A stretch of 64,000 nt of DNA from Methylotenera_A sp046594915 (GTDB lineage: Bacteria > Pseudomonadota > Gammaproteobacteria > Burkholderiales > Methylophilaceae). The notes below the pieces were generated by a model, which worked only from the letters and a program-made list of their open reading frames with translations, made no database searches and was not told where the DNA came from. The position numbers were made by a program, and so were the translations under genes. Each line of letters begins with the position of its first letter. The first letter of the stretch is position 1. The stretch covers positions 310,001 to 374,000 of the forward strand of contig JBKJRC010000003.1 in the NCBI GenBank assembly GCA_046594915.1, in the 5' to 3' direction. Shown one piece after another: positions 1-8,212 of this stretch.

Positions 1-960
1 TTGTGGATAGATGCTAATGCCGATGCTGGCGCTGATGCGCAATTGAGAATTGCCAATTTTGTGCGGCAAAGTTAAGGCGCTTATGATTTTTTCGGCCGTT
101 AAAGCGGCGTCTTGTTCACTTTGGCTATCGGCTAATAGAATGACAAATTCATCTCCACCTTGCCGGCTAACGGTGTCAGAATTTCGCACACAGTCGGTTA
201 AACGTTGTGCAACCGATTGCAATAATTTATCGCCTGTTGCATGGCCCAAAGAATCGTTAATAAACTTAAAATTATCCAAATCCAGAAACAGCAATGCTAC
301 CTGCGTGCCGTTGCGTTCTGATGCAGCAATCGCTTGTGCGATGCGATCGTTTAATAAGATACGATTGGGTAAATTGGTTAAAAAATCGTGCTGCGCCAGA
401 TGCGTCATTTTGATTGCCATGGCTTTGGTTTCGCTCACGTCATGAAACACAATGACTACGCCAGTGAATCGACCTTCTGTATCGTGAATGGGTGAAGTAG
501 AATCTTCAATTGCAATCTCATCGCCATCGCGTTGAATTAACATAGTATTGGGTGCTAAAACACTGGGTTTATTATTTTTCAATACATAATCCACTGGGTG
601 ACAAGCGGGCAAGCGGGTAATAGCATCCATTAATTTTAAAACATCATCACTCGGGCGTCCATTGGCTTCGTGACGCTGCCAGCCCGTTAACTTTTCTGCG
701 GCTGAATTTAGATAATTGATATTGCCATTGATATCGGTGCAAATTACGCCATCGCTAATTGAGTTAAGCGCGATCTCTGCCCGGTTTTTCGATTTATTTG
801 TGGATTTGTTATTCGGCGATTTATTGTTTAGTAATTGATGCACACCAGATGAATTAAGCGTATCGACTTTTAGTTTGGTTGATTCAGGCAGAGGCGTAAT
901 TGTTTTAGCAAGCTTACGCACAATGACTAATAACAGGCTCAATTTAGCTTGATTAAACAT
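1..960 (-). CDS. PAS-GGDEF diguanylate cyclase, C-terminus cut by window edge
   Basis: An open frame runs on the minus strand from an ATG at 960 to the window edge without a stop. The N-terminus is hydrophobic and then low-complexity (Asn/Lys-rich). A PAS domain follows (SISDGVICTDINGNI, then LTGWQRHEANGRP, closing in VVIVFHDVSETK). Next comes a GGDEF domain opening with HDFLTNLPNR and carrying the intact signature RQGGDEF. An RNSD inhibitory-site motif sits five residues before the signature, so an active, feedback-inhibited cyclase making c-di-GMP is expected. Proteins of this layout often continue into an EAL domain, which would lie outside the window. It is a second c-di-GMP gene, separate from the photoreceptor locus at 27.5-33 kb. 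Confidence 0.88.
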   Translation of the reverse strand, partial: MFNQAKLSLLLVIVRKLAKTITPLPESTKLKVDTLNSSGVHQLLNNKSPNNKSTNKSKNRAEIALNSISDGVICTDINGNINYLNSAAEKLTGWQRHEANGRPSDDVLKLMDAITRLPACHPVDYVLKNNKPSVLAPNTMLIQRDGDEIAIEDSTSPIHDTEGRFTGVVIVFHDVSETKAMAIKMTHLAQHDFLTNLPNRILLNDRIAQAIAASERNGTQVALLFLDLDNFKFINDSLGHATGDKLLQSVAQRLTDCVRNSDTVSRQGGDEFVILLADSQSEQDAALTAEKIISALTLPHKIGNSQLRISASIGISIYPQ

Positions 961-1164
961 AGAGTTACACTTTTTATTGACAGTTAACGCATGCATATTG
1001 TGGATACATGTCAGATAAGTAAAAGTTAATTATCCGCATCTGTCAGTTTTCATCTGTGCATTAACGAACATAAAAATACGTTAAAATGAATATTTAGCGG
1101 GTGCAATACTGTTTAATGACATTTGGATGGAATAAATCGCTCAATAAATGTGGTAACGGATTAA

Positions 1165-1212
1165 AAACTGTCGTCGCTTATAACTGTCGTCGCTTAAAAC
1201 TGTTGTCGGTTA
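1165..1212. repeat. Three tandem 16-bp repeats in a 313-bp gene-free gap
   Basis: Between the GGDEF gene start and the end of the Crp-like gene (961-1273), three head-to-tail copies of a 16-mer close to AACTGTCGTCGCTTA occur at 1165-1180, 1181-1196 and 1197-1212; the third copy has diverged. The rest of the gap is AT-rich and presumably holds the promoter of the GGDEF gene; I see no gene in it. Confidence 0.8.
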
Positions 1213-1273
1213 AACAAGGCTTTGTTAATACGATGGTTGATTAAAACAGGGAGTTGTTACAACAGCATTCACT

Positions 1274-1996
1274 TTATTTGGCAATGGCGTGCAAAGAAGG
1301 CAATAAACGATCGAACTCGTTTTTAACGACTTGGTAACATTCGCAGCAACGCTCTTCCAGCTTTGGCCTATCGATAACCTTAATATGGCCGCGACTATAT
1401 TGTATTAAACCATCGCGTTGCAGTCTTCCCGCTGCTTCCGTCACACCTTCGCGGCGCACGCCCAGCATATTGGCGATTAATTCTTGTGTCATCACTAATT
1501 GATTGCTGGAAAGCCTATCGATGCTAAGCAACAGCCAGCGACATAATTGCTGCTCAAGCGTGTGATGCCGATTGCACACGGCGGTTTGCGACATTTGCGT
1601 GATTAAAGCCTGCGTATAACGCAATAACAACCGCTGCACTGGGCCGGCCAGGTTGAATTCATTTTTTAACAATTGCGATTTTAAACGATAGGAGAAACCG
1701 GCACTTTGCACCACGGCGCGGCTAGAGGTTGTTTCGCCACCCATAAAGATGGAGACACCCAATATACCTTCGTTGCCCACAATGGCTATTTCGGCAGAAG
1801 CACCGTTTTCCATCACATACAACAACGAGATGATACAAGTGGTGGGAAAATACACATATTCTAACGCTTCGCCAGATTCGTATAGCACTTTGCCTAAAGG
1901 CAGTGTAATCAATTCAAGGTCGTTGAAAAGCCTGTCGTATTCTGCGACAAATAATGCATCTAAAAGATGATTCTGTCTTGGATTGGAAGCCGTCAT
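1274..1996 (-). CDS. Crp/Fnr-family transcriptional regulator
   Basis: This is a 240-residue regulator: an N-terminal cyclic-nucleotide-binding-like beta barrel (LGKVLYESGEALEYVYFPTT, then IVGNEGILGVSIFMGG) and a C-terminal winged helix-turn-helix (LVMTQELIANMLGVRREGV). The N-terminal Cys cluster of FNR is absent, so it is unlikely to carry an iron-sulfur cluster, and the ligand is unknown. I chose the ATG at 1996, which has GAAAG five bases upstream; a TTG at 2008 would add four residues. It is a paralogue of the protein at 26,068-26,898, sharing the EQQLCRWLLL and LGVRRE segments. It is probably autonomous, since it has its own upstream region and a following gap of 313 bp. Confidence 0.88.
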   Translation of the reverse strand: MTASNPRQNHLLDALFVAEYDRLFNDLELITLPLGKVLYESGEALEYVYFPTTCIISLLYVMENGASAEIAIVGNEGILGVSIFMGGETTSSRAVVQSAGFSYRLKSQLLKNEFNLAGPVQRLLLRYTQALITQMSQTAVCNRHHTLEQQLCRWLLLSIDRLSSNQLVMTQELIANMLGVRREGVTEAAGRLQRDGLIQYSRGHIKVIDRPKLEERCCECYQVVKNEFDRLLPSLHAIAK

Positions 1997-2161
1997 AGCT
2001 ACTTTCAAATAAATTTCAACTTAATTGAGCCTTATTATGTTAACGATATTATTCCCAGTATGTACGCAACACAACATATAGAGCCAGAATATGCATTAAT
2101 ATTTTTGTAAAATTAAATTAAATTAGATTAGATTAACGAAAATTGCCGCGTAAATGGGCAT

Positions 2162-2206
2162 AAAAAAAACCGCTCAGTCAATGGTAGATTGGCATCGACT
2201 AAGCGG
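2162..2206 (-). terminator. Rho-independent terminator for the EF-hand gene
   Basis: Arms CCGCTCAGTC (2170-2179) and GACTAAGCGG (2197-2206) form a 10-bp stem with one mismatch. On the minus strand it is followed by eight U residues (A-run 2162-2169 on plus). It lies downstream of the minus-strand gene ending at 2313. Confidence 0.8.
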
Positions 2207-2210
2207 CTCT

Positions 2211-2245
2211 AAAAACGGCCAACTATTTAAAATATGGCCGTTTTT
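2211..2245. terminator. Bidirectional terminator hairpin
   Basis: AAAAACGGCCA at 2211-2221 and TGGCCGTTTTT at 2235-2245 are a perfect inverted repeat flanked by A and T runs. It is adjacent to the preceding hairpin, so transcription from the EF-hand gene meets two terminators before the Crp-like gene's promoter region. Confidence 0.8.
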
Positions 2246-2312
2246 AAGGGTTAACTATTGCGCAACACTGGCATTTGTAAAAATACAGCATCGTTAATCC
2301 GTGTTAGGTTTA

Positions 2313-2759
2313 TTATTTATTAGTACCAGTGGTTGTACCGTTAATTGGGCCTTCTTTTGTAACATCTACACTGCCATTTTTGCTCACGCCAGTGGTTGTG
2401 CCAATCGGCTTATTATTCATCGAGTTTTTATAGCTAACGCCATCTGCGCCCGGATTCATCTTGCCATAAGCGGTTTCGTGATAAGCCAGATATTCGTCCC
2501 TAGATACCATGCCATTATTATCGGTATCCATCATTTTCATTTGTTGGTCATTGTGCTGCATGTAATTTTTGGTGCTTTTTTTGCTGGCTTTTTTATTGAT
2601 TGTTTTATTTTGCTGTTTAATTTGTGGCGTATCTGACGTGCCAATCGCGCTACCGTCATCTAAATTCTCGTTGGTGGTTGCTGCGGTGGCTGAAAGTGCG
2701 CCAACTAAAAATGCAGCGCTAATGGCACCAGTTATAGTGCGTGTAATAAATTGGTTCAT
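2313..2759 (-). CDS. Secreted EF-hand protein
   Basis: This is a 148-residue protein with a signal peptide (about residues 1-27, ending ATA-A). A Lys/Asn-rich stretch follows, then one canonical EF-hand loop at about residues 78-89 (DTDNNGMVSRDE, with D78, D80, N82, S86 and E89 as ligands). The tail is rich in Gly, Thr and Asn with two near-repeats (KPIGTTTGV and GPINGTTTGT). The start is supported by AAAGGA six bases upstream. It probably binds calcium in the periplasm or outside the cell. It is monocistronic with two terminators behind it. A single-EF-hand protein may dimerise; its partner is unknown. Confidence 0.75.
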   Translation of the reverse strand: MNQFITRTITGAISAAFLVGALSATAATTNENLDDGSAIGTSDTPQIKQQNKTINKKASKKSTKNYMQHNDQQMKMMDTDNNGMVSRDEYLAYHETAYGKMNPGADGVSYKNSMNNKPIGTTTGVSKNGSVDVTKEGPINGTTTGTNK

Positions 2760-2850
2760 GATAAATCCTTTGTGTAATTAAATGGATATTGCAGTCAATG
2801 CGACAATAACCATGTTAAAAGCTCTAATTTAGGCAGTCTGTACGCCAACG

Positions 2851-2901
2851 AACTTTAATAACTTTAATAACTTTAATGAGTAGAATAACTTTAATGAGTA
2901 G
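2851..2901. repeat. Tandem 9-bp AACTTTAAT repeats upstream of the EF-hand gene
   Basis: AACTTTAAT occurs head to tail at 2851-2859, 2860-2868 and 2869-2877 and again at 2887-2895. The longer unit AACTTTAATGAGTAG is present twice (2869-2883 and 2887-2901). It lies in the 350-bp gap 2760-3109, upstream of the EF-hand gene, which otherwise shows no gene. Confidence 0.8.
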
Positions 2902-2986
2902 TGTTTTTTTGATTAAAATTATGGGTTAAGTAACGCAACAGCGGGCGATTATTGGTAGCCAAGTAATCAAGATTAATGCACCATTT

Positions 2987-3028
2987 AATCAAAGCTAATT
3001 AATCAAAACTAATTAATCAAAACTAATG
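2987..3028. repeat. Three tandem 14-bp repeats
   Basis: Copies of AATCAAAACTAATT occur at 2987-3000, 3001-3014 and 3015-3028 (first and last with one or two differences). They lie in the same gene-free gap as the 9-bp repeats, between the zinc-ribbon gene and the EF-hand gene. Confidence 0.75.
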
Positions 3029-3109
3029 TATTAATTTTAGAAAAAAAGTGTTACCCAAATTAAAGTACAGCCAGAATTAAAGTACTGTCAGAATACTGCT
3101 GACTAAACC

Positions 3110-3331
3110 TTAATTAAATTTAGGCTCAACTTTTGTATGTGTGTTAATTTTTGCGCCAACCGTGCCATTAACCCGCACATTTCCTTCCCATCCACAAAAA
3201 TATTTTTGGCACTGATAACGTTGCACTGGCTTTACTAAACTCAGCACACGATCAGAAAGTCTGCGATGAATTCGCACGGTATATCCCAGACATTGCGGGC
3301 ATTGCGGGCATTTGGTGGTTAGGCTTAGCAT
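3110..3331 (-). CDS. Small zinc-ribbon-like protein, unknown function
   Basis: This 73-residue basic protein has two Cys pairs: CPQCPQC at residues 8-14 and CQKYFC at about 40-45, followed by GWEG. The spacing fits a zinc ribbon. The ATG is preceded by AAGGA at seven bases, a strong ribosome-binding site, which supports it being real despite its size. I do not recognise a named family. The upstream AT-rich region (3332-3460) repeats TTTAAATTTG-like words. Confidence 0.6.
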   Translation of the reverse strand: MLSLTTKCPQCPQCLGYTVRIHRRLSDRVLSLVKPVQRYQCQKYFCGWEGNVRVNGTVGAKINTHTKVEPKFN

Positions 3332-3630
3332 GTTGAAATCCTTAAATTGATTTTAAATTTGGTTAATTTAAATTTGACTGATTTAAATTTGTGGTTTAAA
3401 TCTGACTGGTTAAATCCGATGGTGTAATTTTAAGTCCTCAAAAAATACCGTCTGTACGCTTTCTAACATTGCATGCATTTATGCGTTTTATTTTTGCGCA
3501 AATTATGTTCGCTGGCACACAGATAAAAATATGCTGGTGCAACATGATGAGTGGAGGTTTCAGCCAAGCGAAATTTTGTGCTGAATATAACCAGCAAATA
3601 AACAATATTTAAACTAAGGCAATCATCCAA

Positions 3631-4128
3631 ATGAATATCGAAACACAAAATACAGCAGAACTGACGCAACTTGGCCAGTTAATACAAGACATGACGGTGT
3701 GCATGTTAACCACTTTGGACGACGAAAATCACCTGGTGGCAAAACCAATGTCGCCGCAGGAAATGTGCGGGCAGGGCGCAATCTGGTTTTTAACCGATCC
3801 TAACACCACCAAAGTACAACATTTACATTCGATGAATCTCGCGTTCTCTCATGAAGCGAAAGGCACGTATGTGTCGATTTCTGGCCATGGCGAAATAGTG
3901 ACAGACCGCGCGCGTATTGATCAATTATGGTCGGTGTTTGCACGGCCTTGGTTTCCTGAAGGTGTAGATTCCAGCAATTTGGCCTTGTTAAAGTTTGTGC
4001 CACAGTTGGCAGAATATTGGGATGCACCGCACAGTAAAATGGTGCGCATGTTTGCCATGGCGGTTTCAATCGCCGCCGCCAAGCCAATCGGCATGGGCGA
4101 GCATGGTAATTTAAATGTGTCTCGATAA
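3631..4128 (+). CDS. Pyridoxamine 5'-phosphate oxidase-like (general stress protein 26) family protein
   Basis: This 165-residue single-domain FMN-binding split barrel shows the typical opening (LGQLIQDMTVCMLTTLDDENHLVAKPM), the IWFLTDPNTTKVQHL strand-turn and the YVSISGHGEIVTDRARI segment, ending near the KPIGMGEHG turn. Family members bind FMN or a related flavin and are often stress-induced; the substrate is not known. The downstream lipoprotein gene begins nine bases after the stop, so the two are probably co-transcribed. Assignment is to the family only; it is too short and divergent to be PdxH. Confidence 0.8.
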   Translation: MNIETQNTAELTQLGQLIQDMTVCMLTTLDDENHLVAKPMSPQEMCGQGAIWFLTDPNTTKVQHLHSMNLAFSHEAKGTYVSISGHGEIVTDRARIDQLWSVFARPWFPEGVDSSNLALLKFVPQLAEYWDAPHSKMVRMFAMAVSIAAAKPIGMGEHGNLNVSR

Positions 4129-4137
4129 GGATTTGTG

Positions 4138-4401
4138 ATGCATAACTTAATTGTGATATCGATTGTAATTGCAGCTTTAGAATTAGGCGCTTGCAGTAAA
4201 CCAGTGGATGCGAATGGAGCAACGGATAAAAGCATGCCAGGTCCGTCTGGAGATGAAGGCATTCAGCGCGAGAAAAAAGAGCCAATTGATAAAGGTATTC
4301 AAGGCGAACCAATCAATCCGCCTGGCAACCCGGCGATTATTATTCCACCGCCTGAAGTGAATATGCCTGCAGACATTGTGCCAGAAAAGCCTGACAGTTA
4401 A
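4138..4401 (+). CDS. Small predicted lipoprotein
   Basis: This 87-residue protein has a hydrophobic N-terminus ending in a good lipobox (L-G-A-C, Cys at residue 19). The mature part is a flexible Pro/Gly/Asp-rich tail with repeated PGNP and PPPE-like motifs and no recognisable domain. The ATG at 4138 is favoured over the GTG at 4135 because AAGG lies seven bases upstream. It would be anchored to the inner or outer membrane; the function is unknown. Confidence 0.6.
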   Translation: MHNLIVISIVIAALELGACSKPVDANGATDKSMPGPSGDEGIQREKKEPIDKGIQGEPINPPGNPAIIIPPPEVNMPADIVPEKPDS

Positions 4402-4458
4402 TGCAAACTCAATTTAATGGCGAAAACTAATGACGACTACATTTTTTGGCGATAGTGA

Positions 4459-6903
4459 ATGACTAGCGCTATTTTAAATAAGGCTAAAACGATTAAGCCA
4501 ATATTAAGCGCCAAACTGTTACACAATATGCACGCCTACTGGCGCGCGGCCAACTATCTTTCTGTTGGTCAAATTTACTTGCAGGACAATCCGCTATTAA
4601 AGAAAAAATTAACACTGGCACATATTAAGCCGCGCTTGCTCGGGCATTGGGGTACTACGCCAGGCTTAAATTTTGTTTACGTACATTTAAATCGGTTAAT
4701 CAAGGCCAATCAGTTAAACATGATGTTCATTATCGGCCCTGGGCATGGCGGGCCAGCTATTGTGGCTAATACCTATTTAGAAGGCTCTTACACGGAACGT
4801 TATCCCGCAATCGAGCAAAATAGTCATGGTATTGAACGGTTATTCCGTCAATTTTCTTGGCCTTACGGTATTCCCAGTCATGTATCAGCAGAAACGCCAG
4901 GCTCGATACATGAAGGCGGCGAACTGGGTTATTCGTTAGCACACGCGTATGGCGCAGCGTTTGATAATCCCAGTTTAATTGTTGCTTGTATTATTGGCGA
5001 TGGCGAAGCAGAAACGGGTGCACTGGCAGCCAGTTGGCATTCCAATAAGTTTTTGAATCCTGCCAGAGATGGCGCAGTGATACCAATATTGCACTTGAAT
5101 GGCTTTAAAATTGCTAACCCCACCGTTTTATCACGTATTAGCCGAGAAGAATTAACCAATTTAATGCTTGGGTATGGCCATGAGCCTTACTTTGTTGAGA
5201 GTGACGATGCTAGCACGATTGATGCTATGCAAATGCATCAAAGCTTAGCTAGCACACTAGATATCGTTCTGGCCAAAATCCACACAATTCAAGCTGCCGC
5301 GCGGTCTAATCAAGTTAACGATAAAAAAGTGCAGGATATTGAGCGCCCAATTTGGCCGATGATTGTATTTTGTACGCCAAAAGGCTGGACTGGGCCAGAA
5401 GTAGTCGACGGAAAACAAAGCGAAGGCACGTGGCGCGCGCATCAAGTGCCCATCGCCAATTTTAAAAAAGGTGATGCCAAAACACCAGAACATTTAAAGC
5501 TGCTTGAAGAATGGTTAAGTAGTTATAAACCAGAGGAGTTATTTGATGAAAATGGTAAGTTAAACGCAGATTTAGCGGAACTTGCGCCTACCGGCCATCA
5601 GCGCATGGGCTTAAATCCGCACGCAAATGGCGGTGAATTACTGCAAGCGCTTGCGATGCCAAATATGGATAATTATGCCGTTAAAGTAGTAAAGCCTAGC
5701 GGCGTGCAAGCAGAAGCGACCAAGGTTTTAGGCACATTTTTGCGCGATGTCATGCAGTTAAATCAGATCAATCAAAATTTTAGAATTTTTGGTCCAGATG
5801 AAACCGCTTCGAATCGGTTAGATGCTGTGTTTGAAGTGACAGACAAAGAATGGATGGCTGAAACACAAAGTGTCGATGTGAATTTAAGTGTTGACGGTCG
5901 TGTGATGGAAATATTAAGTGAGCATCTGTGTCAAGGCTGGCTAGAAGGCTATTTGCTCACAGGGCGGCATGGCTTATTTTCTTGTTACGAAGCATTTATT
6001 CATATTATTGATTCGATGCTGAATCAGCATGCCAAATGGCTTAAAGTGTGTAATCAAATTCCTTGGCGTGCGCCGATTGCATCACTTAATTATTTATTGA
6101 CCTCGCACGTTTGGCGGCAAGATCACAATGGATTTTCGCACCAGGACCCAGGTTTCATTGACCATGTACTCAATAAAAAATCTGAAATCGTACGCGTGTA
6201 TTTGCCGCCTGATGCTAACTGCTTGTTATCAGTCGCCGACCATTGTTTGCGCAGTTACCATTATATTAATGTAATTGTGGCAGGCAAACAGCCAGAATGG
6301 CAATGGTTAGATATGGAAGGCGCCGTAAAACATTGTGCGGCGGGTGCAAGTGTATGGCAGTGGGCAAGTTGTGAAGAAAGGATCGGGCCCGATGTCGTCA
6401 TGGCCTGTGCTGGCGATGTGCCAACACTTGAAGTGTTAGCAGCCGTGATGTTATTGCGTGAATATGTGCCAGATATTCAAGTTCGGGTGGTGAATGTGGT
6501 CGATTTAATGGTGCTGCAACCGCAGTCTGAGCATTCTCACGGCTTACAAGACCATGAATTTGACGCGCTATTCACCTTAGATAAGCCCGTGATATTTGCT
6601 TTTCATGGTTACCCTGCAGTGATTCATAAGCTCACTTATCGCCGCCACAATCATGACAATATTCACGTGCGCGGTTACAAAGAAGAAGGCACGACCACTA
6701 CGCCTTTTGACATGGTGGTATTGAATAATTTAGACCGCTATCAATTGGCGCTAGATGCAATTAAACGCATTCCAAGGCTCAAACATATTGTAGAAGCTGA
6801 AACTGCGCGCTATTGGACCACCATGCAGCGACACAAGTCCTACATTAGTGAACACGGCGAGGATATGCCTGAAATATTGAATTGGCAGTGGAAAGCATCG
6901 TAA
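4459..6903 (+). CDS. xfp: Xylulose-5-phosphate/fructose-6-phosphate phosphoketolase
   Basis: The 814-residue thiamine-diphosphate enzyme has the expected family length (about 790-825). It cleaves xylulose 5-phosphate or fructose 6-phosphate with phosphate into acetyl phosphate plus glyceraldehyde 3-phosphate or erythrose 4-phosphate. Seen in the sequence: N-terminal YWRAANYLSVGQIYL, the GPGHGGP loop, the ThDP-binding GDGEAETG motif near residue 180, the ETPGSIHEGGELGY segment, FGPDETASNRL in the middle domain, and the C-terminal RGYKEEGTTTTPFDM. The acetate kinase gene starts seven bases after its stop, so acetyl phosphate made here can be turned into acetate and ATP. The start codon has no strong ribosome-binding site. 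Confidence 0.96.
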   Translation: MTSAILNKAKTIKPILSAKLLHNMHAYWRAANYLSVGQIYLQDNPLLKKKLTLAHIKPRLLGHWGTTPGLNFVYVHLNRLIKANQLNMMFIIGPGHGGPAIVANTYLEGSYTERYPAIEQNSHGIERLFRQFSWPYGIPSHVSAETPGSIHEGGELGYSLAHAYGAAFDNPSLIVACIIGDGEAETGALAASWHSNKFLNPARDGAVIPILHLNGFKIANPTVLSRISREELTNLMLGYGHEPYFVESDDASTIDAMQMHQSLASTLDIVLAKIHTIQAAARSNQVNDKKVQDIERPIWPMIVFCTPKGWTGPEVVDGKQSEGTWRAHQVPIANFKKGDAKTPEHLKLLEEWLSSYKPEELFDENGKLNADLAELAPTGHQRMGLNPHANGGELLQALAMPNMDNYAVKVVKPSGVQAEATKVLGTFLRDVMQLNQINQNFRIFGPDETASNRLDAVFEVTDKEWMAETQSVDVNLSVDGRVMEILSEHLCQGWLEGYLLTGRHGLFSCYEAFIHIIDSMLNQHAKWLKVCNQIPWRAPIASLNYLLTSHVWRQDHNGFSHQDPGFIDHVLNKKSEIVRVYLPPDANCLLSVADHCLRSYHYINVIVAGKQPEWQWLDMEGAVKHCAAGASVWQWASCEERIGPDVVMACAGDVPTLEVLAAVMLLREYVPDIQVRVVNVVDLMVLQPQSEHSHGLQDHEFDALFTLDKPVIFAFHGYPAVIHKLTYRRHNHDNIHVRGYKEEGTTTTPFDMVVLNNLDRYQLALDAIKRIPRLKHIVEAETARYWTTMQRHKSYISEHGEDMPEILNWQWKAS

Positions 6904-6910
6904 ACAGACC

Positions 6911-8212
6911 ATGAATGCATTGACTATATTAGTTTTTAATAGCGGCTCTTCTTCACTTAAATTTAGTTATTTTCGTATGGAATCTTCAATTTTTGATGAT
7001 TCAACCAAAGTTAAGTCTCCTACTGAATCCATATTAAATAAGACTGCATCAGCAGAAACATTTCATTTGCAAACGCTGCTCAATGGTGAAATTGAAATAG
7101 CATCTGCAAGCGTCAATCGGTTTTATGTAAAAGACGATTTAAACAGTATAGTGATTGACGAAGAGATTGCAGTAGTAAACTCTGCCGATGCTGCGTTACA
7201 TATAATTCGATTCATTGCGGGGTTTAGCACGCCATCACCACAAGTGATTGTGCACAGAGTAGTGCATGGTGGACCAGACTTGAGGCAACATGGTTTTATA
7301 AACGACAAAATTCTGCGGCAGTTGCAATCAATCACCACCTTTGCGCCGTTGCACAATGAGGCTGCATTGTCCATTATTGGATTCGCGCGCGAAAAATTCC
7401 CCGGGTTACCTCAAGTGGTGTGTTTTGATACCACTTTTCATCGTGATTTGCCTGATGTTGCAAAAATATTACCGCTTTCTAAAGATTTGCATGCTATCGG
7501 TATTCAACGCTATGGATTTCACGGACTATCATGCGAATCGATAGTCACGCAGTTGGGTGATTTACTGCCAGAAAAATTAATCATTGCGCATCTAGGCAGC
7601 GGTTCCAGTATCACCGCGGTAAAAAATGGGCAGTCAGTCGACACCAGCATGGGGCTAACGCCTAGCGGCGGAATAATGATGGGTACACGCAGCGGCGATA
7701 TTGATCCTGGTGTTTTAATTTATTTAATGCGCGAAAAGAACCACGACTTAACATCTATAGAAGCATTAATTAATCACCAATCGGGCCTTTTAGGCGTTTC
7801 TGGCTTGAGTAGCGACATGCGAATTTTGCATAAATCCTCCCAAACAAACCCTGATGCACAATTGGCTATTGAACTGTTTTGCTACAGCGCTACAAAACAG
7901 GTTGCGGCAATGATTTCTGTACTGAACGGCGTTGATTTATTGGTTTTTACAGGCGGTATCGGCGAACACGATTATTTAGTGCGCGCTGAAATCTGCAAAA
8001 AACTAGCCTTTATAGGTTTGAGTTTAGATTCAGTAAAAAATCAATCTGCACATGCTCAAAGCTGTGTGAATACAATCAGCGATACAGGTTCGCGCGTTGC
8101 AGTTGCGCTTATGCAGTCTAATGAAAACGTCCAAATGGCGCGTCATACTTGGACGTTACTATCTCATCATCCGAATTCGCTTATGCTGAATCACGATTGT
8201 CCGCAATCTTAA
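6911..8212 (+). CDS. ackA: Acetate kinase
   Basis: It phosphorylates ADP with acetyl phosphate, giving acetate and ATP, and forms a two-gene unit with xfp. ASKHA-fold motifs are present: VFNSGSSSLKFS (Asn10), the VHRVVHGG strand, FDTTFH, the RYGFHG loop, HLGSGSSITA, the TRSGDIDPG segment, and FTGGIGEH near the C-terminus. At 433 residues it is longer than the usual ~400, owing to an insert at about 20-70 and an extended tail that ends inside the convergent nnrD gene. No phosphotransacetylase is nearby, which fits acetyl phosphate coming from phosphoketolase. Confidence 0.95.
   Translation: MNALTILVFNSGSSSLKFSYFRMESSIFDDSTKVKSPTESILNKTASAETFHLQTLLNGEIEIASASVNRFYVKDDLNSIVIDEEIAVVNSADAALHIIRFIAGFSTPSPQVIVHRVVHGGPDLRQHGFINDKILRQLQSITTFAPLHNEAALSIIGFAREKFPGLPQVVCFDTTFHRDLPDVAKILPLSKDLHAIGIQRYGFHGLSCESIVTQLGDLLPEKLIIAHLGSGSSITAVKNGQSVDTSMGLTPSGGIMMGTRSGDIDPGVLIYLMREKNHDLTSIEALINHQSGLLGVSGLSSDMRILHKSSQTNPDAQLAIELFCYSATKQVAAMISVLNGVDLLVFTGGIGEHDYLVRAEICKKLAFIGLSLDSVKNQSAHAQSCVNTISDTGSRVAVALMQSNENVQMARHTWTLLSHHPNSLMLNHDCPQS

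Noticed and set aside
50..445. 131-residue plus-strand ORF at the left edge
   Set aside because: It is antisense to a clear PAS-GGDEF gene; its composition has no protein-family pattern.
3463..3669. 68-residue minus-strand ORF upstream of the FMN split-barrel gene
   Set aside because: It overlaps the promoter and start of that gene, has no ribosome-binding site and no conserved motif.
3800..4312. 170-residue minus-strand ORF
   Set aside because: It is antisense to the split-barrel and lipoprotein genes and lacks any recognisable pattern.
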